A stretch of 5,822 nucleotides of DNA, taken from NCBI GenBank assembly GCA_030037055.1, contig JASHRZ010000665.1:1-5822 (forward strand), given 5' to 3'. The translations under genes and the position numbers were made by a program. Shown here in pieces: positions 1-4,712 of this stretch. The stretch's first letter is position 1. The number at the start of each line of letters is the position of its first letter. The stretch is from Alphaproteobacteria bacterium. GTDB taxonomy: Bacteria; Pseudomonadota; Alphaproteobacteria; ATCC43930; CGMCC-115725. The notes under the pieces are model-generated. The model had not been told where the DNA came from and did not search any database. It was given only the letters and a program-made list of their open reading frames with translations.

Positions 1-25
1 TGAACATATTAGCCTAGCGGAGCCC

Positions 26-1138
26 TCAGGCCTGCCATTCCGCGCGCACGGCGGCGTCGCTCTCCCGTTGCAGATATGTCGCGCGCAGCGAAGCCGCGGT
101 GTCGGCATCGGCAAGCCGCCGCACCGCCCAGACCGCCATCGCCCGCACGAGTGGGGAGGGGTCCTCGAGCAGCGCCTGGACCGCAGCGGAGAGGCTACGT
201 TCGCCGCTGTTGCCGATGGCGATGAGCACGTTGCGCACAAAGCGGTCGCGGCCGATGCGCTTCACCGCTGAGCCCTTGAAGAGGGCGCGGAAGCCCGCAT
301 CGTCGAGCCGCGCCAGCGGCGCCAGCAGCGGCGCCGCGAGCGCCTCGCGCGGGCGGAAGCCGGGCTCGGCGCAGGCGCGGGCGAATTTGTTCCAGGGGCA
401 GACGGCGAGGCAGTCATCGCAGCCATAGATGCGGTTGCCGATGAGCGGCCGCAGCTCGGCAGCGATGTGCCCCTTGTGCTCGATGGTGAGATAGGAGATG
501 CAGCGCCGCGCCTCCAGCCGATAAGGCGCGGGAAAGGCGCCGGTCGGGCAGACATCGAGGCAGCGCCGGCAGGCGCCGCAATGATCCGCCTCCGCCCTAT
601 CGGGCGGCAACGCGAGCGCGAGATAGATCTCGCCGAGAAATAGCCAGGAGCCGAAATCGCGCGACACCAGGTTCGTGTGCTTGCCCTGCCAGCCCAGTCC
701 CGCTGCCGCCGCGAGCGGCTTTTCCATCACCGGCGCGGTATCGACGAAGAGCTTGAGCGCGGCGGGCCAGCGCTCGTCGATCCAGCGCGCCAGCGCCCTG
801 AGCCGCGCCTTGACGATGTCGTGGTAATCCTGCCCCTGCGCATAGACCGAGACCGCGCCGCGGTCGCGTTGCGCCAGCACCGCCACCGGATCCGCTTCCG
901 GGGCGTAATTGACGCCAAGCATGACGACGCTCTGCGCCTCGCGCCAGAGCGCCTGCGGATCGCCGCGCTCATCGGCGCGGGCGGCGAGCCAGCCCATGTC
1001 GCCGTGATATCCCCGCGCCAGGAACTCGGCCAGATGCGCCCGCGCCTCGGGCGCAAGGCGCGCCGCGGCGAAGCCAACGGCGTCGAAGCCGAGCCGCAGC
1101 GCCTCGTCCCGGATGGCCGATTTGATCGCAGCGGTCAT
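26..1138 (-). CDS. queG: Epoxyqueuosine reductase QueG (tRNA-modifying, cobalamin- and [4Fe-4S]-dependent)
   Basis: Last step of queuosine synthesis: two-electron reduction of epoxyqueuosine at position 34 of GUN-anticodon tRNAs to queuosine, in the cytoplasm. The 370-residue product is full length for the family. The N-terminal half is the cobalamin-binding part and contains FVDTAPVMEK (131-140), whose Asp133 matches the conserved acidic residue proposed as proton donor, then GWQGKHTNLVSRDFGSW (149-165). Two ferredoxin-like cysteine motifs follow: C187-x2-C190-x2-C193-x3-C197P, and C213 with C240-x2-C243-x3-C247P, enough ligands for two [4Fe-4S] clusters. Residues about 296-345 form a HEAT-like helical repeat (RFVRNVLIAIGN, then PLVRAMAVWAVRRL), the usual C-terminal tRNA-binding extension. 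The ATG lies 13 nt after the queF stop with GGTGG 7 nt upstream, so it is probably the last, co-transcribed gene of the queA-tgt-queF-queG cluster seen here. It is distinct from QueH, the non-orthologous B12-independent enzyme. Confidence 0.97.
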   Translation of the reverse strand: MTAAIKSAIRDEALRLGFDAVGFAAARLAPEARAHLAEFLARGYHGDMGWLAARADERGDPQALWREAQSVVMLGVNYAPEADPVAVLAQRDRGAVSVYAQGQDYHDIVKARLRALARWIDERWPAALKLFVDTAPVMEKPLAAAAGLGWQGKHTNLVSRDFGSWLFLGEIYLALALPPDRAEADHCGACRRCLDVCPTGAFPAPYRLEARRCISYLTIEHKGHIAAELRPLIGNRIYGCDDCLAVCPWNKFARACAEPGFRPREALAAPLLAPLARLDDAGFRALFKGSAVKRIGRDRFVRNVLIAIGNSGERSLSAAVQALLEDPSPLVRAMAVWAVRRLADADTAASLRATYLQRESDAAVRAEWQA

Positions 1139-1151
1139 AGCCGCGCCACCG

Positions 1152-1604
1152 CTAGCCCCGGCCGCGATAGGGCGGCACGCCCTGCTCCGGCAGCCACAGC
1201 CTGCGCGGCGGCGCGCCGGTCTGGTAGAAGACGTCGATCGGCATGCCGCCGCGCGGATACCAATAGCCGCCGATGCGCAGCCAGCGCGGCGCCAGCAGCC
1301 GCACCAGGCGCTGCGCGACCGCCAGCGTGCACTCCTCGTGGAACGCGCCGTGATTGCGGAACGCGCCGAGGAAGAGCTTCAGCGACTTGCTCTCCACCAG
1401 CCAGCGGCGCGGCACGTAGTCGATGACGAGATGGGCGAAGTCCGGCTGGCCAGTGACCGGGCAGAGCGCGGTGAATTCCGGGCAGGTGAAGCGCACGACA
1501 TAAGTCTCGCGCGGATGCGGGTTCGCCACTCGCTCCAGCAGCGCCTTCTCCGGTGATGCCGGCAGGGTGGTGCGGCGGCCGAGCTGCTTCAGGGATGTCG
1601 CCAT
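1152..1604 (-). CDS. queF: NADPH-dependent preQ0 reductase QueF (type I, single-domain)
   Basis: Reduces the nitrile of 7-cyano-7-deazaguanine (preQ0) to the aminomethyl of preQ1 with 2 NADPH, in the cytoplasm; preQ1 is the substrate of Tgt, encoded just upstream. The 150-residue protein is the short unimodular (YkvM/B. subtilis-like) form with a T-fold, not the longer E. coli-like bimodular type. The nucleophilic cysteine is Cys48 in CPVTGQPDF, the general acid is Asp55, and the QueF signature ESKSLKLF spans residues 71-78. His89-Glu90 in AFHEE match the substrate-binding His96-Glu97 of the B. subtilis enzyme at the same -7 offset as Cys48/Cys55 and Asp55/Asp62, so the active site appears intact. 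The ATG is 6 nt after the tgt stop and has no obvious Shine-Dalgarno, which suggests translational coupling to tgt. The early genes that make preQ0 are not in the window. Confidence 0.97.
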   Translation of the reverse strand: MATSLKQLGRRTTLPASPEKALLERVANPHPRETYVVRFTCPEFTALCPVTGQPDFAHLVIDYVPRRWLVESKSLKLFLGAFRNHGAFHEECTLAVAQRLVRLLAPRWLRIGGYWYPRGGMPIDVFYQTGAPPRRLWLPEQGVPPYRGRG

Positions 1605-1610
1605 GATCGT

Positions 1611-2741
1611 TCAGAGCGGCGGAATGTCGCCTTCCTCCTGTCGGGCCGCGATGCCCGCGCCGAGATCCTCAAGGCGACCGCGCTCGATGGCGCCGCGCAG
1701 ATCCGCCATCAGATCCGCATAGTAGCGGAGATTGTGCGCAGTCAACAGCATCGGCGCGAGGATCTCGCGGGCGCGGACGAGGTGATGGAGATAGGCGCGG
1801 CTGTATTGCCGGCAGGTTCCGCAGGCGCAGTCGGGATCGAGCGGGCGGGGATCGGCACTGTGGCGCGCATTGCGCAGATTGACCATGCCGCGCCGGGTGA
1901 AGGCCTGTGCCGTGCGTCCCGAGCGTGTCGGCAGCACGCAATCGAAGAGGTCGACGCCGCGGCGCACCGCGCCGATGATGTCGGCGGGCTTGCCGACGCC
2001 CATGAGATAGCGCGGGCGATCCGCGGGCAGCGCCAGCATGGTCTCGTCGAGGACGGCGAGCATGCGCTCCTGCCCCTCGCCGACGGCGAGCCCGCCCACG
2101 GCGTAGCCGTCGAAGCCGATCTCCATCACCGCCGCCGCCGAGCGCCGGCGCAGCGCCGGATAGATACCGCCCTGCACGATGCCGAACAGCGCATGGCCCG
2201 GGCGCGGCCGATAGGCCGATTTGGCGCGCGCCGCCCAGCGCATGGAGAGCTCCATCGACCGGCGCGCTTCGTCCTCTTCGGCGGGAAACGGCGTGCACTC
2301 GTCGAAGGCCATGGCGATGTCGGAGCCGAGCAGGTGCTGGATCTCGATCGAGCGCTCGGGCGTGAGCGCGAAGCGCGCGCCGTCGAGATGCGAGCGGAAG
2401 GTGACGCCCTGCTCGTCGATCTCGCGCAGCTTGGCCAGCGACATGACCTGGAAGCCGCCGCTGTCGGTGAGGATCGGTCGCGGCCAGTTCATGAATCGAT
2501 TCAGCCCTCCCAGGGCGGCGATGCGCTCGGCGCCCGGCCGCAGCATCAGGTGATAGGTGTTGGCGAGGATGATCTCGGTGCCCGTCGCGGCCACGTCCTC
2601 GGGCCGCATCGCCTTGACCGTGCCCGCGGTGCCGACCGGCATGAAGGCGGGCGTCTCCACCGTGCCATGCGCCGTCGTCAGCCGGCCGCGCCGAGCCGCG
2701 CCGTCGCGCGCGAGCAGGCAGAAGGCGAAATCCCCCGTCAT
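1611..2741 (-). CDS. tgt: tRNA-guanine(34) transglycosylase Tgt (preQ1-accepting, bacterial type)
   Basis: Base-exchange enzyme that swaps guanine 34 of tRNA-Asp, -Asn, -His and -Tyr for preQ1. The 376-residue (beta/alpha)8 protein is full length and can be read against the Zymomonas mobilis enzyme. Asp93 in LTDSGGFQVMS matches catalytic Asp102; Asp147 and Cys149 in FDECTPF match the base-binding Asp156 and Cys158. Gln190 in GIVQGG matches Gln203, and nucleophile Asp267 in LFDCVLPTRSGR matches Asp280. Zinc ligands are Cys305, Cys307, Cys310 (CACGTC) and His336. Residues 216-222 (GGLAVGE) carry Leu-Ala-Val, as in bacterial enzymes that use preQ1, not the Gly-rich version of eukaryotic queuine-using TGTs; Cys149 agrees with that. 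So preQ1, supplied by QueF from the next gene, is the expected substrate (inference). The start overlaps the queA stop by ATGA (2738-2741); only a weak GGA precedes it, consistent with coupled translation. Confidence 0.98.
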   Translation of the reverse strand: MTGDFAFCLLARDGAARRGRLTTAHGTVETPAFMPVGTAGTVKAMRPEDVAATGTEIILANTYHLMLRPGAERIAALGGLNRFMNWPRPILTDSGGFQVMSLAKLREIDEQGVTFRSHLDGARFALTPERSIEIQHLLGSDIAMAFDECTPFPAEEDEARRSMELSMRWAARAKSAYRPRPGHALFGIVQGGIYPALRRRSAAAVMEIGFDGYAVGGLAVGEGQERMLAVLDETMLALPADRPRYLMGVGKPADIIGAVRRGVDLFDCVLPTRSGRTAQAFTRRGMVNLRNARHSADPRPLDPDCACGTCRQYSRAYLHHLVRAREILAPMLLTAHNLRYYADLMADLRGAIERGRLEDLGAGIAARQEEGDIPPL

Positions 2742-3769
2742 TCCGGCGGATATAGCAAACTCGCGTCGCCGTAGGAAAAGAAGCGATAGCCCGCGGCCGC
2801 GGCATGAGCATAGGCCGTCTTCATCCGCTCAAGCCCCGCGAAAGCAGCGACCAGCATGAAGAGCGTGGAGCGCGGCAGATGGAAATTGGTCAACAGCAGA
2901 TCGACGACGCGGAAGCGGTAGCCCGGCGTGATGAAGAGCGCGGTCTCGCCGGCGAAGGGCGCGACCCGGCCTTGCGCGTCGGCGGCGCTTTCGAGGAGCC
3001 GCAGGCTGGTCGTCCCCACCGCGACGATGCGGCCGCCGGCGGCCCGCGTCGCGGCGATGCGCTCGGCCGTTGCGGCGTCGATCACGCCCCGTTCGCCGTG
3101 CATCTTGTGCTCGCGCGTGTCCCCCGCCCTGACCGGCAGGAAGGTGCCGGCGCCGACATGCAGCGTGACGCTTGCCCGCGCGATCCCGGCCGCATCAAGC
3201 GCGGCCAGCAGACGGTCGGTGAAATGCAGTCCGGCGGTGGGTGCGGCGACGGCGCCCTCCTTGGCGGCGAAGATGGTCTGATAATCGCTGCGGTCGCGCG
3301 CTTCGCCGCCGGCCGGACGCTTGATGTACGGCGGCAGCGGCATGCTGCCGAAGCGGTTGAGCGCGGCATCGAGCGCGTCCCCCGTGCGGTCGAAGCGCAG
3401 CGTGAGGTCGCCTTCCACGTGCTTTCCCGTGACCTCCGCGGCGAAGCCCTCGCCGAATTCGAGACGGTCGCCCTGCTTGAGCCGCTTGGCGCCCCTGGCG
3501 AAGGCGCGCCATTGCCCGCCGGCGAGGTCGCGGTGCAGCGTCACTTCGACCTGCGCCGCGCCACGCTTTCCGGTGAGTCGCGCGGGGATGACGCGCGTGT
3601 CGTTGACGACCAGGAGATCGCCCGGGCGCAGCAGCGACGGCAGGTCGAGCACGCGGCGGTCGTGCAAAGAGCGTTCCACCACCAGCAGCCGCGCCGCGTC
3701 GCGCGGCTCGACCGGATGGTCGGCGATCAGCTCTCTCGGTAGCTCGAAATCGAAAGCGTCGACGCGCAT
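2738..3769 (-). CDS. queA: S-adenosylmethionine:tRNA ribosyltransferase-isomerase QueA
   Basis: Transfers and isomerises the ribosyl part of SAM onto preQ1 in tRNA, giving epoxyqueuosine, the substrate of QueG. I chose the ATG at 3769 (343 residues), because MRVDAFDFELPRELIA is the normal QueA N-terminus and the length fits the family. The open frame continues to a GTG at 3826 that would add 19 residues. Numbered from the ATG, family motifs are LLVVNDTRVIPARL (about 52-65), APTAGLHFT (176-184), LHVGAGTFLPV (203-213), HKMHGE (221-226), AVGTTSLRLLES (250-261), LLTNFHLPRSTL (292-303) and FFSYGDASLL (330-339). All are intact. It is the first gene of the cluster and its TGA overlaps the tgt ATG. 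No strong Shine-Dalgarno precedes the chosen ATG, so the exact start is less certain than the identity. Any promoter for the cluster should lie in the 280-bp gap upstream. Confidence 0.95.
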   Translation of the reverse strand: MRVDAFDFELPRELIADHPVEPRDAARLLVVERSLHDRRVLDLPSLLRPGDLLVVNDTRVIPARLTGKRGAAQVEVTLHRDLAGGQWRAFARGAKRLKQGDRLEFGEGFAAEVTGKHVEGDLTLRFDRTGDALDAALNRFGSMPLPPYIKRPAGGEARDRSDYQTIFAAKEGAVAAPTAGLHFTDRLLAALDAAGIARASVTLHVGAGTFLPVRAGDTREHKMHGERGVIDAATAERIAATRAAGGRIVAVGTTSLRLLESAADAQGRVAPFAGETALFITPGYRFRVVDLLLTNFHLPRSTLFMLVAAFAGLERMKTAYAHAAAAGYRFFSYGDASLLYPPE

Positions 3770-3827
3770 GGTGCCCGCGCTGTAGCCGGACAAAGCGGTG
3801 CACGTCCAGAGGCGACGCCGGATCACT

Positions 3828-3837
3828 AAAGATCTTT
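3828..3837. repeat. Perfect 10-bp AT-rich palindrome upstream of queA
   Basis: AAAGATCTTT is a perfect palindrome 58 bp upstream of the chosen queA ATG, in one of the few AT-rich patches of the region. It could be an operator half or simply part of a promoter; nothing else supports a function. The sequence is certain, its role is not. Confidence 0.35.
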
Positions 3838-3985
3838 CTCAGCCGCTGCCGCTCTCGATCCCGCCTTGAGGGGAAGGGCAGGGGTGCGAGAAGCTCGCGA
3901 TCGGGCATGCGCACCGACGCTTTGTGACCGGCGTCGACAACCGGATTCTGTGCCGAGAAAATTGGAAATCGAGCTCGCGCCCATC

Positions 3986-4011
3986 CGCCAGTGCGCTTGC
4001 GCGCGCTGGCG
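3986..4011. repeat. Strong hairpin: stem of 11 positions closing a 4-nt loop
   Basis: CGCCAG (3986-3991) pairs with CTGGCG (4006-4011), and GCGC (3993-3996) with GCGC (4001-4004), around TTGC (3997-4000). Positions 3992 and 4005 face each other as U-G if transcribed on the plus strand, giving an unbroken 11-position stem. On the minus strand, the direction of the flanking genes, they are a C-A mismatch and the loop reads GCAA, a GNRA tetraloop. It lies 39 bp past the CBS stop and about 220 bp before queA. It may protect or end the CBS transcript, or fold in the queA leader. No U-run follows directly on the minus strand (only a looser AT-rich stretch some 15 nt on), so it is not a standard intrinsic terminator. 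Confidence 0.6.
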
Positions 4012-4049
4012 ACCCGCCCTCAAGGGAGCGGAAGTATCGTTGCGCGATA

Positions 4050-4484
4050 TTACCGCCGCGCCCTGGTGATGTCGCGCAGCACCGCCGCCTCCTGCTCCTT
4101 CTCGTCGAGGCGGTGCTTAACGAGATCGCCGATGCTGACGAGGCCGACGAGCTGACCTTGCTCCATCACGGGCAGGTGGCGCACGCGATGCGCGGTCATC
4201 ACCCGCATCACCGCGTCGAGCCGATCCTCCGGCGTGCAGGTGGTGACGTCCGGCGTCATCAGCTCGTGCACCTCGAAGCCGAGCGCCTCGGCGCCGTGCT
4301 GCGCCAGCGCATGGATCACGTCGCGCTCGGAGAACATGCCGGCGAGCTTGCCCCAGCGATCGAGCACGACCAGCGCGCCGATGCGCTCTTCGTCGAGCTT
4401 GCGGACCGCTGTCTCCACCGCATCAATCGTGCGGATGGTGGAGACCTGCCGGCCTTTATGGTGCAGGATCGCGGCGATGGACAT
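4050..4484 (-). CDS. Stand-alone two-CBS-domain protein (putative adenine-nucleotide sensor)
   Basis: The 144-residue soluble protein consists almost wholly of a CBS-domain pair (Bateman module). CBS1 covers about residues 5-62 and ends in GMFSERDVI (49-57). CBS2 covers about 72-128, opening with ELMTPDVTTCTPEDRLDAV and ending in GLVSIGDLV (114-122). Both halves keep the S-x2-D pattern (Ser52/Asp55 and Ser117/Asp120) that binds ribose in AMP/ATP-type CBS modules, so nucleotide binding is likely (family knowledge; ligand not shown). There is no fused enzymatic, channel or transporter domain. Such small CBS proteins are common in alphaproteobacteria and usually have no assigned role; dimerisation and ligand-dependent regulation of a partner are typical suggestions. 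The frame stays open to 4676, but the start at 4484 is preferred: it has AAGGAGG 5 nt upstream and MSIAAILHHKGR is a typical N-terminus. The extra upstream 64 residues are low-complexity and unlike the family. No link to queuosine is evident. Confidence 0.9.
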   Translation of the reverse strand: MSIAAILHHKGRQVSTIRTIDAVETAVRKLDEERIGALVVLDRWGKLAGMFSERDVIHALAQHGAEALGFEVHELMTPDVTTCTPEDRLDAVMRVMTAHRVRHLPVMEQGQLVGLVSIGDLVKHRLDEKEQEAAVLRDITRARR

Positions 4485-4489
4485 GGCGA

Positions 4490-4496
4490 CCTCCTT
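4490..4496 (-). promoter_or_regulatory. Near-perfect Shine-Dalgarno for the CBS-domain gene
   Basis: Read on the minus strand this is AAGGAGG followed by TCGCC and the ATG, a 5-nt spacing. It is by far the strongest ribosome-binding site in the window; the que genes have weak ones. It decides the CBS start at 4484 over the longer open frame to 4676. Confidence 0.9.
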
Positions 4497-4534
4497 CACG
4501 GGACACAGCGGAGCGACTGCTGAAAGATAGGCGG

Positions 4535-4551
4535 CCGCGCCGCGCCGCGCC
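4535..4551. repeat. Short tandem repeat, (CCGCG)3 plus CC
   Basis: A 5-bp unit is repeated 3.4 times without error in the divergent spacer, between the candidate CBS -10 element and the 7-bp dyad. Runs like this vary readily by slippage, but in GC-rich DNA they also arise by chance. Confidence 0.5.
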
Positions 4552-4558
4552 ATCCTTG

Positions 4559-4575
4559 AAGCGGTCCCACCGCTT
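4559..4575. repeat. Perfect 7-bp inverted repeat, possible operator or hairpin
   Basis: AAGCGGT-CCC-ACCGCTT is an exact dyad with a 3-bp centre. In RNA it would be a 7-bp stem on a 3-nt loop; in DNA it has the size of a dimeric repressor site. It overlaps the weak plus-strand -35-like TTGAAG and lies 134 bp before the aminotransferase ATG. No U-tract follows on either strand, so it is not a normal terminator. Its function is unknown. Confidence 0.5.
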
Positions 4576-4583
4576 TGGGCAAT

Positions 4584-4712
4584 ATGGCCCGTCGCAGCGA
4601 GAGCATGCCGATGCCGCCGCAAGAGAACCGGGCCATCGTCAAGCCGGGCGTCCCGTCCGAACCCACCATGACTCACCCGCGCGCGCCCGGCGCGGTGGCC
4701 GAGCGCGGATGA
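4584..4712 (+). CDS. Possible small ORF (42 codons) overlapping the aminotransferase start
   Basis: From ATG 4584 an open frame runs to TGA 4710-4712 and overlaps the aminotransferase ATG by ATGA, the arrangement seen in translationally coupled genes. Other in-frame ATGs lie at 4605, 4611 and 4668, so the product could be 42, 35, 33 or 14 residues; the last version is MTHPRAPGAVAERG. It is rich in Pro and Arg, has no transmembrane segment or signal peptide, and resembles nothing I know. Third positions are mostly G/C, but that is true of any frame here. Shine-Dalgarno support is weak (GAGAG 7 nt before 4611). It may be a real leader peptide, or just a chance ORF in the leader. Confidence 0.2.
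   Translation: MARRSESMPMPPQENRAIVKPGVPSEPTMTHPRAPGAVAERG

Larger units (their letters stand above)
3770..4049. other. 280-bp intergenic gap between the CBS gene and queA
   Basis: Both flanking genes are read on the minus strand, so this gap should hold the 3' end of the CBS transcript and the promoter and leader of the queuosine cluster. I see three kinds of structure: a strong hairpin at 3986-4011, a 9-nt inverted repeat CCTTGAGGG (3864-3872) / CCCTCAAGG (4017-4025), and a palindrome AAAGATCTTT (3828-3837). Two AT-richer islets (about 3826-3838 and 3955-3970) stand out from the GC-rich background and could carry promoter elements, but I cannot find a convincing -35/-10 pair. Short ORFs cross the gap on both strands, but they are arginine-rich and recall no family. 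I recognise no tRNA, SRP RNA, 6S RNA or preQ1 riboswitch. No oligo-T tract follows any hairpin, so no classical Rho-independent terminator is visible. Confidence 0.6.
4485..4708. other. 224-bp divergent intergenic region
   Basis: This spacer separates the minus-strand CBS gene from the plus-strand aminotransferase, so it should hold two outward promoters. For the CBS gene, TATCTT on the minus strand (plus 4524-4529) sits about 40 bp before the ATG and could be a -10 element, but no good -35 pairs with it. For the plus strand, TTGAAG (4556-4561) and CAATAT (4580-4585), 18 bp apart, form a weak -35/-10-like pair that straddles the 7-bp dyad at 4559-4575. Both promoter readings are guesses. The spacer also holds a CCGCG tandem repeat (4535-4551) and a possible short ORF (4584-4712). 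Confidence 0.4.

Noticed and set aside
1..25. Possible downstream gene start (minus-strand ATG at 7) after queG
   Set aside because: Only seven bases of such a frame lie in the window and there is no strong ribosome-binding site, so it cannot be supported.
677..1426. 249-codon plus-strand ORF opposite queG and queF
   Set aside because: It crosses two well-supported genes on the other strand and has low-complexity, family-free sequence; a shadow ORF.
1734..2774. 346-codon plus-strand ORF opposite tgt, and a similar 370-codon minus-strand ORF (4673-5785) opposite the aminotransferase
   Set aside because: Both are antisense to proteins with intact catalytic motifs. They are Arg/Ala/Gly-rich with no recognisable domain, as expected of stop-poor complementary frames in GC-rich DNA.
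3886..3898. Small hairpin GCGAG-AAG-CTCGC, and TATCG/CGATA near the CBS stop (4035-4049), as terminators
   Set aside because: Stems are only 5 bp with no U-tract; such short inverted repeats are expected by chance.
3770..4049. preQ1 riboswitch, tRNA, 6S RNA or SRP RNA in the gap
   Set aside because: I looked for the A-rich preQ1-I tail, a T-loop GTTCRA block, the SRP GGAAGGAAG-type core and an extended rod pairing; none is convincing by eye. A covariance-model scan would settle it.
3826..4069. Two short ORFs in the gap before queA (minus 3826-4023 and plus 3866-4069)
   Set aside because: Arg-rich, no recognisable family, no good ribosome-binding sites, and they overlap the hairpin on opposite strands.
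4485..4676. 64-residue N-terminal extension of the CBS protein from an upstream ATG at 4676
   Set aside because: It has no domain and is low-complexity. A near-perfect Shine-Dalgarno sits exactly before ATG 4484, where the family-like sequence begins.
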